NCBI GenBank assembly: GCA_039619475.1
Contig: CM077115.1
Coordinates: 514,620,815 to 514,684,814 of the forward strand
Reading direction: 5' to 3'
Source: Icerya purchasi
Lineage: Eukaryota; Arthropoda; Insecta; Hemiptera; Monophlebidae
Length of the DNA stretch: 64,000 bases
This document shows positions 43,388 through 56,005 of the stretch, in pieces. Positions within the stretch are counted from its first letter, which is position 1; each line of letters starts with the position of its first letter. The position numbers and the translations under genes were made by a program. Under the pieces are notes generated by a model that searched no databases, had not been told where the DNA came from, and saw only the letters and a program-made list of their open reading frames with translations.

Positions 43388-44938
43388 TTAAATACTATGT
43401 GCTTTATTCGGATTTGTATTTTTTAATTTAGCTAAGCTGGCCTGCGAATCTGATAGTATTAGAATTTTCTTATTTTGTCGGTTTCTCAGAAATTCCAGTG
43501 CCAGAAATATTGCATAGAGTTCCATCATAAACGAGGTCTCAGCGTATGTGAGCCGATAAACCCTGTTAATCTGCAGGTTACTGTAATAAAAACCGGCCGA
43601 ATATATGCCTCTTGTCCTGTCCACTGATCCATCAGTGTATAAGTATTCATAATCTAAATAATTTCTTAACATTTCTTTAAATTGCATATTATTTATTTGA
43701 CCATTCATTGTATAAAATTTCTTACACTCGATGTCTATTGAAAGGGGCATCCAACGCATTTCCCAGCTCATATAATTTGTAGCGAGTTTAATATTCGAAA
43801 TGATATTTAGATGTGACATTCTTTTAAAACTTGTGATTATAGGACAAACCTTTTTATTCCCCCAGTACTTATTATGTAACATATTATTTAAACGAAGAAT
43901 CTGTTTGTTAATCTCATGGTGTCTTTGTTCTCTAATTTTAATGTAAAACTTATCTGACACAAATTGTACGCGCAAATCCAGTGGCATTTCTGCTACTTTC
44001 GCTAAGACGCAGTGTGTGGGAGAAGACGTCATAACTCCTATACACATTCTCAATGCCTTGTTTAAAATCGTCTGCAACTTTTTCATTTTGCTTTGACTAA
44101 AATTTGTAAACGGGACTACATAGTCTATGTGTGCTCTCATTATTGATTTATATATCATGCTCACCGACTCTGGGTCTGCACCCCATTTACTCCCCGCAAT
44201 TGCTCTAATTAAATTTATTCCTTTCTCACATTTCTTTGAAATGTTATTTACTTCATAGCACCAACTCATTTTAGTATCGAATATAACCCCAAGATATTTG
44301 TGTAACGTACAGAAATGTATTGTTTTGTTTTCAATTTGTATCCGCGGGGACATTAAATTGTGTCTTCTTATAAACACTAGTTCACGCGTTTTTTCTATAT
44401 TAATTTCTAGATTTAAATTTTTTAGTTTTTTAACTATTTCTCTTACTGCTTTTTGTGCTCTATCTATGGCGGTGTTTAGTGTTGCCGCAGAGGCATAAAT
44501 TACCAAATCATCAGCATACTGCACCAGGCGTATTTGCTTATTTTGTATCTTCTCTAGTTCCTGTGTGTATATAATAAACAATAGGGGACTAAGTATACTG
44601 CCCTGCGGTGTACCTTTTCCGGTCATTGCTGATCCATAATTTCTTTTCCTGTATCGAACTGTCATCGTTCTACGGTTATAATAGTTATATATCCAATGTA
44701 TTGTTTTGTCTGGAATATGTATTCTTTTTAATTGCTTAATTAGCTGAATTAAATTTATATTATCATATGCCGCCATAATATCTACAAATACTGCACTCGT
44801 GTACCAATTTTTGGATAGATTATTGTAAATATCTAAAGAGAATACTGCCAAAGCTTCTCTGGTACCTGAACCTTTCCTAAATCCAAACTGAATTTTTGGA
44901 AATTTGTTGTTTTTGATCAGCCAACACTCTATCCTCAC
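43388..44938 (-). pseudogene. Family 2 RT and partial RNase H frame
   Basis: The 516-codon open piece of copy G: FRKGSGTREALAVFSLDI, SAVFVDIMAAYDNINLIQLI, GTPQGSILSPLLFIIYTQEL, LVQYADDLVIYASA (YADD intact), post-RT YLGVIFDTKMSWCYEV and GSKWGADPESVSMIYKSIMR, then RNase H YLYTDGSVDRTRG, MMELYAIFLALE, ILSDSQASLAKL. The frame stops after NPNKAHSI. The remaining RNase H block (WIPAHRGIEGN, then a stop where the family has Glu/Met) is out of frame. The upstream RT blocks (NTSVGMDGIPYGEVR, YRPISLLSCIGKT) are in the separate frame 45278-44877. Confidence 0.85.
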
Positions 44939-46154
44939 ACGTTTTTCCTATACAGGAGAGCAAAGAAATAGGCCTGTAAGAGTGACTTATGTCTGGAACT
45001 TTCGTCGGTTTAATGATTGGACAAATATAATGTTTCTTCCATTGTTCAGGAACAAATCCTGAGTTCAAGGCCGTATTATAAAAATTTAATAAATATTTTC
45101 TCCATTCTGTTTGTAATTTCCTTACTTCCCCGTATGGAATACCATCCATACCTACACTTGTATTTTTGTTATGTTCCAAACTGCCATTTAGTTCCTGCAT
45201 CGTAATATCTCTATTTAATATCTCATTATCTCTCTCGTTAATATTGTCTAATATTAGTGATAGGTTTGAGGTGTCCACTAGACTCTCAAATCTCTCTATA
45301 AATTGATTTATCCAACTCGTGTTTTTACTATATTTCGTATTGATAGACGGGTTTTTAAATCATTTAATTCGTTGCCATATCTCCCGCAGACTAATCCTAG
45401 GCCCAATCTGGCTACAGTATTCTCGACACTCATTCCTTTTTATCTCCTTTAAGGCTTTTTTTTGTTTGTGCCTGTTGTTTTTTATATTTTATATAGTTTT
45501 TCATAGAAGTTTCTCTGTTGAATATACGCAGAGCTGACCTTCTAAGTTTTTGTGCATCTTTGGTTGGAAGTTGTACAATTTTTTATATTATTGTTTTTGC
45601 TATTGTCGAGGGTGTCCTGTATTGCCAAGCCTAGTACTTTATATTTCTGTACGGGGGACATGGCCACAAACTCATCTTCGTCTATATTACTTATTTTATC
45701 GGTTATAACCTGTACATATTTATCCCAATCTATTTTTAGATTATTAGGAGTCCAGTGCACACCATTCTCCTTTTTTCTTTTATTTCCATTATCATTAATT
45801 TTTATTTTAGTCAAGACTGGAAAGTGATCGCTCCCCATAGGATCTGACAGGACCCTACATTCTATCTGTGTAGCCAATACAGCAGATACCATTATTAGAT
45901 CTAAATTGTTATTTCTTCTACCGAAGGAGGCCATACGTGTTGGCTGATCAGTGTTACCTATATATAATTGCAATTTGTTTATTGTATGCTCCAAACTTTT
46001 ACCTTCAATATTATTCTCTGCTGCCCCCCATGAGGTATGCAAGGCATTAAAGTCACCCATAATAACGAAGGGTTTTGTTAAGTTTGTCATTACCTTTTCC
46101 CATTCTGAGTTATTTGTTCTGTGTCCCGGAGGAGCATGAACTAGCATAATGTCT

Positions 46155-46160
<6 letters not shown>

Positions 46161-46189
<29 letters not shown>

Positions 46190-47363
46190 AAATAACTGTA
46201 AAGGGTCCCACAAGGCTAATGCCTATATTGTGGGTGCCCAAACACTTATTATCGTTTATTGTATAAATATAACGTACAATATAATATCAACGTCCGACTA
46301 TAAACTAAGCAATTACTAATAAAATAAAACAACAATCTTCTTAAATGAAGCAAATATCTTATCCTCTTAACAAAACGTATACACTTCCGATCTGGAAATT
46401 TATAACTAATAATATTATTACACAGTATCACCGCAAACATATTCCAACCCATACAAACAGCCAGATATACAATCGGCAGAACAAATACAACACAGATGAA
46501 ATAATCATAATGTAGCGCTATTAATGTTAAAAACCGAATAATATACGTCCAACGCAACATAGTTAACTACAATAAATACTCTATACAAATATCAAATAGG
46601 TAATTATGCTCTATTATGCCACATGCACTCAAGCCCGCATACCCTTTTATATTGTATTTGGGGGGAGACCAAGAAACCTGCAAATTATTACTCCTATCTC
46701 TGCAACCAAGCAATTAACCAAATTTTTATTTTTTCCTTCCAAACTGCTAAATGCTGTTCTATCCAGATTTCCTTCGGTACCTTTAATAATAAATTCATCA
46801 ATACATTTTCTTCGACATTATCTATTTTATGATTTACCCCCCGTCTGAATTGAAAGGAAAATTCTTTAGGTACTCTGGTATTTCGCTTCTTATCTATTAA
46901 TGGCAGTTGCACGTCTTGCAACTTACTTTTTAGCAGCTTGTGATAACAATACATCGCTTTTGGAGGTAGTTCCTTATTTTTTATCCACCATACAGGTTCA
47001 GAAATATTCTTGTTTCCCAGATTTCTAGAGGGAGTTATTAATTTCAGACATCTCCTTATTAAATTGCTGATTTTGCTCATTTCCGATTTTTTTGCCTCAC
47101 CCCATACTTGAACAGCATAATGTACTCTCGATGCTATTAAAGCCTTATAATACATCCTTACTACATCGTGGGGCATCAGAAATTTTAATCTATATAACGC
47201 TGGTATGGATTGCCTTATTTTTAGAGTGAGGTTATTTATGTGCATTTTCCATGTTAATGCGTTGTCAATCACTAACCCCAGATATTTGTAGCTCTTAACA
47301 ACTTCAAGTAGCACACAATCGGAGCAATTATCGCAATGATTAGCATTCCCGTGTAACCAATGG
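46161..47363 (-). mobile_element. LINE family 3, 5'-truncated, inserted in family 2 endonuclease
   Basis: Minus strand, with a T-run of about 28 nt (46161-46188) and target duplication AAATTT (46155-46160 and 47364-47369). Removing it restores KYKNLDIMLVHAPPG in the family 2 endonuclease. It carries only the post-RT region: SYKYLGLVIDNALTWKMHIN, MPHDVVRMYYKALIASRVHY, and the C-terminus ending WLIAWLQR at 46694. About 500 bp of 3' UTR follows. It inserted in frame, so the 325-codon frame 47671-46694 is a chimera of two unrelated LINEs. It is jockey/CR1-like by the post-RT block; the clade is not certain. Confidence 0.85.
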
Positions 47364-48767
47364 AAATTTTTGTACTTAATTTCTATCACAATATATTGTG
47401 GTATTTTCGTTGATTGTAATGTACTTTTGTCTTTAATTTTATATTGTACTGATTGGTGAATTAACAAGACTAATCCTCCACCTCTTCCCGATTTTCTGTC
47501 AAATCGTACGACATTGTATGATTTCATGTGAAATTTTTGATTACTTGTTAACCATGTCTCACATAGCCCACAGATTTTAACATTATGGTTCTTTAATAGT
47601 TGCATTAATTCCTCTCGGCTCGAATATATGCCTCTGCAGTTCCACTCTACTATACAAAATTTATTTTCCATCTAATTTTTAATTCTTATATTAATTTTAT
47701 CTTAATTTAATTTAATTTGACTACTTTTTATTTTTTATTAATCATTTTTTTTGACAACTATCGTTTTTGTATTACTTTCTTTTCCTATCATATCTTTATT
47801 ATTTTTAATGTTTATTAAAATTTCATTGTTTTGTACGTTATTTTTTATATTTTTTTCTGTTTTAAAATTGTTCATCTCTTGACTTGTTGATATAACTTTA
47901 TTAGTTTTATCATTTGTCAAAGAATTGTCAACTCCGCTTTATGCTATACGCGAAATAAAAATAAAGGGGTTAGTGTATTCCCTTTTCGACTTAGATAAGT
48001 ATACTGGACTTTGAGATGATTTTTCATAAGATATTTTATTACTTTTAAATGATCCTGCAATATTTTCCTCAGCAAATGTACTTTGTCTAATTTTAATGTG
48101 TTCCAGTAGTCGGTATCCACTCCTTGAAATTGGAGAATTTTCGTATTCTGGAATATAGCTGAAATCGTCTTGAATGCTATTGCCGTCAGTCCCGGAGAGG
48201 CAGGGAAATTCTTCACTTTGCAGGATACTATATTTGTTACTATAATTTCGTTTCTGCATCGCACTGTGTTCATAGTCTGAAAACCGAACTCTTTGCATAT
48301 GAAGTGCTTCTATTTACCGTTGAAATTTCTGCCGAAGCTTCCGAAAAACTTAAATTCTTATGAGACATTAAAGATTTAATATCCTGTTACCTGATTCTTT
48401 CCACACAGTTACGGGACGTCGGAGCATGATTTTTTCGACAATTAATGCATAACTGGTCTTCCTCAAATTCCACTTTGTAATGTTTATTTGGGGAACAGCG
48501 GATACATCTTTTCTTGTTTGTGTTACAATTTTGTTAAATACAAAATTGGTAATGCATTAAATACAGAGAAAAATTTTTATCTCACTCTATTTTAAACGAG
48601 CAAAAATCTTCGCTATTGCATGTTTTTTGGAAAAACATGTTCTTCAGACATTAGTCTAGCAAAGAATTGTTTTGAAACAGTTAAAATTTTCGCAGTGATT
48701 AACCGTTACAAATAATTTGCGGACAACTACGTTTAGAAAATGAAATGCATTTGTTTCCAAAAATACA

Positions 48768-49400
48768 ACACTTAACATTTCGGACAGCTCATACTGTCCA
48801 TTATCAGAAGTGAACTAAAACACCAGAGCACAGACTTTGGTCAACAATGGCAACAAAAATTTTTTAAAAATGAAACAAAAAAACAAAAAAAGGATACAAG
48901 GGAAAAACACAAGAAATATAAAAACCAAAATGAAAACCAATGAAAAAATATCAACAACCACCGAGAACTCGAATGCAGACGAAACATAACACATAATAAA
49001 TTATAAAAACAAAAAAAGCATCGGAAATGACAAATAAACACCGCCGGAAAGGAAATTCCCGCAAAAAGAGAAAAAATAAAAAACGAAAACAACATAAAAA
49101 TCGACCAGAAAATTGCCTAGCAATCTATTTGGAATTTATCGAGATATTAACCTGGAAATTCACCTGACAGTGCACCAGACGTTCACCAGAAATTTACCAG
49201 AAATTCACCCGGAGAAATAAAAAATAAAGCACAAAGAGTCAAATTACAGAAGAGCAATCCAACAGAGATCCAAGAAAAGAAGAAAAAAATTTCCAAGAAA
49301 TCTGAAAATTCACTGGAAAACCCACAAAAAAATTCACCTAAAACAATAAAAACATAAACAATCCGCAAAACGGAAATCCAAAAGGAAGCGAAAGAAGAAG
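48768..49400 (-). mobile_element. Penelope-like 3' tail, second copy
   Basis: On minus, CTGATAATGGACAGTATGAG, then CTGTCCGAAATG (about 48808-48775) matches the signature of the element at 40880, with a perfect 6-bp stem GGACAG/CTGTCC but the CTGATGA core changed to CTGATAA. As in that copy, a long A/purine-rich stretch follows on plus (48840-49400). No coding part remains. Confidence 0.6.
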
Positions 49401-49530
49401 AAGAAAAAAAACAATTCTATTATCATAAATATTATTATTTTTATTATCGTTATCCTTTTAAATTAATAAATAGGTTGACATATTACATTTCATCTAAATT
49501 ATTCGTGTATTATGTGCACTTTTGTCACAG

Positions 49531-49657
49531 ATAGAACGCTACGCGGCTGTATTCACATACATTGCAGAGAAGCTTGATACAGAATGTATAAAGAACAAGT
49601 ATACGAAGGAAATTGATTCGCTAAGTAAAACCGACTGGAAGCATACAGATTACGATA
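49531..49657 (+). CDS. S28 serine peptidase, internal exon D
   Basis: A 127-bp exon lies between tttgtcacag and gtgagt. It encodes IERYAAVFTYIAEKLDTECI, then YTKEIDSLSKTDWKHTDYD. This corresponds to the S28 segment PLERYAAV....C......Y......M....W before the RQW motif. Ends in phase 1 (A joined to TG of the next exon). Open throughout. The segment between TDW and the RQW motif is shorter than in typical relatives. Confidence 0.87.
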
Positions 49658-49839
49658 GTGAGTTGTTTTTTTTTTTATGATTTAATTCGTGTACAATTTG
49701 TCTTTGTAGCTGATACTGAGTAAAAAATACGACAATTTTTTTAATATTTTCGGTCTATATTAATCATCAATTGAAGTTATCGCGTAGAGTTGTACTTTCA
49801 GCACTGCAATCTATGAATACAATTAACGTACTTTTATCT

Positions 49840-52800
49840 CATTTGCTATCAAATGGAGCTTGTGTATGCATTTGGCAGTTCGAGGCATGATGAGCAATGA
49901 TTCCCTCCTCTCTGCAACCGCCGACAGCGGCTGGCAATCCAGTCTCCGCTCCAGCAACAATACTCACAACAGCTCGCCTGCGAGGACCAGTTTATCCTTC
50001 CGATAAATATGGCCGTCTCTAATCTTATTAACACTAACACATCGCTTAATAACATCGCGTGCGCCTATAATATTCAAAATCAAACTGACAACACGCCAAC
50101 CCCTCGCAATATTCTCCGAATGCAAACTGCCTCATTCCCTATAAATTAAAATCACCAATCTCTCCTGTTACAAACCTTCAGCATCCCACCGATGAGCAAG
50201 AAATAATATTTCCGGCTCTGCCGCAAATTGAATTAAAGGATTATTTAGTGGCTTTAAAGCAAAAGGTTGGAAGTGCACGGAATATCATCGCCGCAGCAAA
50301 AATAAGCTTGAACCGAATTATGATATTCCTATCTTCTGAAAGCATAACTGACAATTTCATGCAAACCGATAGAACCATGCAACTGAAGAATCGACAGGTC
50401 AAGGCAATAGGACTTAAAAACCCTTCGCAGAAACTGTTACTTTCGAATGTCTCCCCAACAATTCCGAATGAACAGTCTGCGACTAAAAATTGTCTCTGCA
50501 ATATGTTTGCTCCGAGCGAGTCCAGCTGATGAAGAATTCTCGCACGTCATCAGTTGGAAAAGACAGTTATATGTATGTTCAGGATACCGTGTGCACAAAT
50601 ATACCGGAAAGTTTTGTTATTTCTTTTAAGGACAGACAACATCATATTTTCCTCCAGCTACCGCACCTTCCGTGTTAAATTTATAATACATCCAATTCTG
50701 ATCCCACACCGCTCCACTTCACTACACTTTGATCTTAGACAATACTTCTTCCTCTTCCTATGAACCCAGACTAAACAGAGATAATACAGTTCAGCCTATG
50801 GACTTGGGTAATGATAGTAAGGCCGTCAAACAGCAGCCAATTGGTATTATCGGAACAGCACTACTACCGCTCAAGAAACTTTTCGAACGTGCCTCTCCGC
50901 GTTTCTCCATGACTCATGAGCAGTTCATATCCTTCATAGAAGCGGCATTAAATTCTAAGAATCCACTACCCACTTTCAACAAATTCGCCATAGATCCTAA
51001 CCATCTAATTGTCATTATCAACTCCCGCAAACCACACATTAACAATTTTCAACTAAAGGCGAAGTTTGCAAAACTCGTCACTAAGGTTTCAAAATAGCTT
51101 TAGGCCACCAATTCAGGCGGTAACCCGCGCGTCAAAATTGAACATGCCAAGCATCGAACTTATTGCATATATCGTTCGTTATGTACAAGCACTCTTATTT
51201 TAATCTCAGTTTCATGATCTTTCTTTTAATCTATAAAACCGGCTAGTGTGCGTCGAATGAACAGTTGTAACTCTTTAATTATTCAATGAAATTGCAGAGG
51301 ATTCTTTCCTCGTCTCGCCGAATTAGAATTGTTCATTTCTCAATATTCTCCAGCAATTATATGCCTGCAGGAAACCTTCTTCAAACAGCATTATCATCCT
51401 TGCATCAAATCCCATCAAATATACCACAATCCCTATTCCCTCGCAACCAATTTTAGTTCATAATTCCATACACCACAGCCTTCTCATAGCACCAAACATC
51501 TTTCAACGGCTGTACCCGTATACATCTCGTTACTGTCAAGATCGTTTATATCGATCGTTAGTACATATATTCCTCGCTATATGCCATATCAACGTACCAA
51601 CTTAGCGCTTTATACGCCAGTGTGTCCAACCCTATCATGCTTTTTGGGGATTTTAATAACCACTCACCCCTTTGGGAATCCAATACCATAACCCCCTACT
51701 CCGATCCACTAGGGTAGTTCTTCTGGTTCGTTCTCTACCATTGATCTTGCTTTTATTTCTTTTTCTTTTTAACCTAAAGTTAAATCCATTGTCCCACAGG
51801 ACACTTTCTCTAGCGATTATTTTCCTATCCATATATTTTTTCCGCCCAACACCAATATATTTTTTTGTCCACCGTATCCAAAATTCAGTTACCAAAAAGG
51901 GAAATGAAGTATTTTCATTTCTTACCTGGGAACCACGTCTCTTCCTGCTCATTTAGTGCAAGAAAATATTAGTTTTCACGGATAAACTAACTGCTGCTGC
52001 TAATGCATCCATTTCCAAATCTCGACTTTCCCACTCTCGCGATGTGTCTCTTGAGTGGTGCAGCGAATCGTATAGCCATGTCTGCAAGGAAAAAAGCCCT
52101 CAAAAGTATAAATCTATCCACCTAGCCTCTGATCTCATTGCTTCCAGGGAAGGCCGTGCTGCCGTACGTGATGTAACCCACAGGAAAAATAGTCTTTATT
52201 TCCACGATAACTCAAATCATATGCAACCGAACAATTTTGGGTAAAATTAAATTAATAAACGGCATCTCCACCAATCCTCCTGATCAGAATACAGAACTAC
52301 CCAATATCTGAACCATCTGAGGTAGCAAATATACTTCCCACACACTTCAGTCATGAATCGTTATCTTCGGTTTACTCTCAAAATTTCCTATTGCATAAAA
52401 CTAAGAAAGGAAAATCTCCGATAACTTTTAATAATAGTAACGCTGGTGAATACAACAGCCTTATTACTTTATGCGAGCTCAATTATAAAATAAAATTTTA
52501 CACAAAAAATTCAGACTCCGGCGCCGACGGAATTCATTCATTGATGTTAAAGCACTTATCACCATAGGCCCTTTGGTAACTTCTAGCAATTTACAATCGA
52601 ATATGGGCTCAAGGCTGCATACCGCCATTCTGGAAAGAAGCTGTTATAGTCGCTATTTTCAAACGTAGCAAGGACTCCACTGTTCCTTCAAGCGGCTGGC
52701 CAATTTCTTTGATTTCGGTACTGGCTAAAACATTGGAAAAAGTGATCAACAGAGGATCACTTGGATTTCAGAACCCTGTGGGCTCCTCTCACCTTACCAG

Positions 52801-54855
52801 TCTGGTAGACGGAAAAAAAGATCGACGGCCGAGCACTGTTCAGCTTGCGTAATAAATTCAGAGCGCTATAGCAAGGAATATATATATACCATATAATTTG
52901 ACATAGAGAAGGCGTATGATCGGGTCTGACCCTTGTGATGACTCCGAATGATGGTTAAGAGTAATATTATGGGAAATATGATTATGTATTTTAAACATTT
53001 TCTCTATGACAGATCTATATATGTAAGAATAAGTAATTCTCTTTCACGTCCACAATTCCCTGAAAACGGGCTCCCTTCGGGCTCTGCCCTAAGCGTGACC
53101 CTTTTTAACCTATACATAAACGACATCGTCGATTGCATCTCCCCTCCGGTAACTTTCCGTCTTTTCGCTGAAGACCTGAACATTTCCCTAACAGCATCGA
53201 ATCTGCCCTACACCTAACAAACTTTACAAAAAGTGCTAACAAATTTAGAAGAATGGTCAAGCTTGCATGAGCTGTTCTTTTCTCTATCCAAAACTAAATG
53301 TGTAGACTTTAATAGGAAAAAAAACCTCATTCTCCTCCAATCCTTTTATTAGACAATTCCCTTCTCACATCTTACCGACATAGTCACTTTCCTTGGGATC
53401 AATTTTGATGCAATGTCCTAGCGTTCACACCCAGTATCCGTTAAAAAAAAATTGCAGTAAATATACCACTACGTGAAAATACCTATCCTACAAAAGCCAA
53501 AACTCTTCTCTCAAGCTTCTTTGAACACCTTTCCCATTCTACATTCTCACCCACCCCTCCTACGGATGCTCATTGTTTTCTACACCTTGCTTATCGTTTC
53601 TTGAAATGTTAAATCCGCTGCAGAATTCTTCCCTCCGATTAATACTGGGCTCGCATCACCCGTCCTCCGCTCATACTCTCAGGCCTCTATTGGGCTCTAC
53701 ACCTATGCACTTCTAAAGATCCCTTCAATCCTTCCGTGATTCGCTAAATGTTTTCCTTCTCGAACTTCGCGATCCTTATCACTATCTCCTTCTAATGGTG
53801 CTTCCCCTCGTCTATCGAAAGTTCTATTAGACTCCAATATCGACCCGCAACACTTTAAGAATATTAATACACTATCTCCTCTTCCACCCTGGACTACCAC
53901 AAGAGCCGAGATAGATTATTCCCTTGTCCAGTTCTCCAGGGAAAATGTTTTCCTTTCCTTCCTCCGCGCCATGATTTTCTTGACCCTACAGAGCTATTCA
54001 AACCATCAGTCCTACTATACTGATGGTTTGAAATTGTTCCCTCGTTTCGAATCGTCCTCTACTGCTTGTTCCTTTTACTCTGACTTGGTTTCGTCGTCAT
54101 CCAGTTCTATGGCCATTCGAACTTTAACTCCTAGCCCTCGAATCTATAGTTAAATCTCTTCCGGCCAGCAGTCGCAATTTGATTGTATTTGATTCGCGCG
54201 CAGCTTTGGATATCCTTTCCCAACAAACCCCATTTAACTATGTAACTACTTTAATCCAATACCTAATCCTAAAGCTGAAATCACCCTCCTACCAGATTAG
54301 TTTCCTGTGGGTGCTGGGCCACAATGAACTCATGGGTAATTTTTTATCTGACACTACTATTTGGTCAGCTCTGTTATGTCCAATGCCTCGTTCTCCCCCC
54401 TCTCCCGCTGATATCATGAAGTCTATAAAAATTTTTGTGCAATCTCGATGGAAGCGAGATTGGCTTTATCGACAACCTTGCTTTCTCAGGTAGATAAAAC
54501 ACGATATTGTCCCATAGTTTCATCCTTCGGACCTTCCTAGAACCCATTTTGTTGCTATGACAAGGCTCCGCATTGGGCACATTTCTCTAATACAAGATCA
54601 TCTTTTACTTAACTGCGAGCCTCTTGCTGAATGCTCCTCTTCTCTCCTCTGTTCCCTGAATAAAACACCTGCTCGTGGAGTACCCTTCTTTCGCCCTTCT
54701 GCGTTCTAATTTCCGCATTGTGTCTCTGCAGTCAGCTCTGGCTATTAGTCTTTGAATATCGCAGACATTATACAATTTCTCTATACAACTAGCGATCCCA
54801 CTGTGATAGTGTCGTAATAGCCCCGGTGGTTGCACAAGACACTTTAAAAAAAAAT
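49840..54855 (+). mobile_element. LINE family 4, near full-length but heavily decayed (J)
   Basis: This fills most of intron 4. ORF1 remnant at 49890-51097 (MSNDSLLSATADSG; MALKQKVGSARNIIAAAKIS at 50248; LKNPSQKLLLSNVSPTIPNE; C-terminal FERASPRFSMTHEQFISFIE). ORF2 starts at about 51285 with IIQ-stop-NCRGFFPRLAELELFI, where the conserved Trp codon has become TGA, followed by IICLQETFFKQ and LFGDFNNHSPLW-like. RT: DSGADGIHSLMLKHL, LPSGSALSVTLFNLYINDIV, LFAEDLNISL, where the catalytic FADD is FAED. RNase H: YYTDGLK, VFDSRAALDIL, FLWVLGHNELMGN. C-terminus: MTRLRIGHISLIQDHLLLNC. Stops are very frequent. A-tail at about 54845-54853. Confidence 0.82.
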
Positions 54856-54940
54856 TATTTTATTCTTGAAATTTCACATTATATGCTGAAACGTTTAGGG
54901 AAAAAACTATAACTTAAATTTAAACGATTATATTTTCAAG

Positions 54941-55073
54941 TGCGACAGTGGACTTATCAAACGTGTGCAGAATTCGGATGGTTCCAAACATCTAATAAGG
55001 AAACTGATTTATTCGGTCCGCATTTCGACGTCAACTTCTTTATACAGGAATGTATAGATATTTTCGGAACTAG
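54941..55073 (+). CDS. S28 serine peptidase, internal exon E (RQW motif)
   Basis: A 133-bp exon lies between tattttcaag and gtaagtt. Reads [20 protein letters not shown], then [20 protein letters not shown]. RQWxYQTCTEFGxYQT is the clearest S28 hallmark, so family assignment is firm. It ends in phase 2 (AG, Arg with the next base). The catalytic Asp (S28 pattern NGxxDPW) and His (..AHC..) are expected in later exons, which I could not locate in 55074-64000; the gene probably continues past the window. Confidence 0.92.
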
Positions 55074-55796
55074 GTAAGTTTTAATACGGTACTTTCTTTG
55101 TTGGAATGTTCCCTGGAATTAATTTTTTGATGCAGGGTGCAACAGTTCCGGCGAATGTTGTTAAATCTCATCAACGCTTGCGTTAGTTTTCAGTTTTTAA
55201 AACAGAAAATTGGTCGAAAGGAGCGATGTCTGGAGAATTCAGAGAAGATGAACGGAAACTGATATTCCTTTAGCAGTCAAAATTGGCTGATAAGCCGAAG
55301 CGGATTGCTTGGCTCAGTTTTTGTATTCTTATAGCTTAGATCGCTTCTAACATAGATCTTCTCTTAAACGCATTAAAATTTTGTATGTAAGGCTTCTCGC
55401 TACTGATAGTTTTAAATCGAAGCATGAACTCGTAAAGGACTGTACCCTCTAACCAAAGAATGCAATTAACATCAAATTCAAATAGCATACTGTAGTCTTT
55501 TCAATTAAGAAAAAGTTTATGTTCAGACAAGCGAGCTAAACGCAATATAAAAAGGAAAAATCCTTAAGATTGGTCACTACTGACAATTTACTTTATTTAA
55601 CTGGATCACAGGATTTCGATTAAAATGGTGAAATCCTCCCATCCAATGAAACTCAAAACCGACACACTTACCATAAATTTACCATTTTATACCTGCAAAA
55701 TGTCAACGTTCCCTGATGATTGCGAACAGGCTAAAATAAAATGAATAAATTCCATACAAACAAATTTGGTCCTATTTATATAACTTCCAACTTACT
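55074..55796. other. Intron sequence after exon E
   Basis: AT-rich. A possible acceptor at about 55136 (ttgatgcag) is followed by an open stretch to 55260, but its translation does not resemble S28. Nothing else is recognised. Confidence 0.4.
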
Positions 55797-55810
55797 GGGG
55801 GGGGGGGGGC

Positions 55811-56005
55811 AGACTGTTCCCTGTATAACATAGGTGAAGCCAGTGATATTGATCATCTCATGTTTTATTGTCCTGCCTTCACAGATCTACGTTTAAAACA
55901 TGATATAAAAGCCAATCAGTTTCTTATTATCACTAAAGCTAATTCACATAATATTTTGCTGTATGTGGAGTCTGCTATGGTCAGGAGGTTCAAGTGCTTT
56001 TCGTA
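55811..56005 (+). mobile_element. LINE C-terminal knuckle fragment
   Basis: Directly after a 14-G run (55797-55810), one frame reads ADCSLYNIGEASDIDHLMFY, then CPAFTDLRLKHD, and continues open to a stop after FKCFS. The spacing Cys...DIDHLMFYC matches the jockey-type LINE C-terminal zinc knuckle. The element's upstream part is absent and the G-run sits exactly where it was lost. Confidence 0.6.

Larger units (their letters stand above)
42716..48550 (-). mobile_element. LINE family 2, long copy (G) with ORF1 and ORF2
   Basis: Minus strand, T-run 42716-42725 after terminal AKRRKLGQKKK. ORF1 remnant (about 48550-47738): CCHC knuckles CIRCSPNKHYK and CINCRKNHAPTSRNC, a stop, then the Ser/Asn-rich segment ending TIVVKKND. 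ORF2: endonuclease start MENKFCIVEWNCRGI at 47671, LVLLIHQSVQYKI; interrupted by a nested LINE (46161-47363). It resumes with DIMLVHAPPGHRTNNSEWEK, FVIMGDFNALHTSWG, SDPMGSDHFPVL; RT and RNase H as described separately; C-terminal knuckle at 43138-42941 (RIRLGHHRTPVHLARLGI, CNECGLEGSIKHMVWQ). It is close to full length at the 5' side, with at least four frame breaks. Confidence 0.88.

Noticed and set aside
46249..46560. 103-codon minus-strand ORF in the LINE family 3 3' UTR
   Set aside because: AT-rich translation of a 3' UTR, no domain pattern, lies between the family 3 stop and the A-tail.
48841..49368. Phe-rich minus-strand ORFs
   Set aside because: Same situation in the second Penelope-like tail.
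55136..55265. Candidate next S28 exon after ttgatgcag
   Set aside because: Phase fits, but the translation (VQQFRRMLLNLINACV...) has no S28 similarity and runs into a stop; no Asp or His motif.
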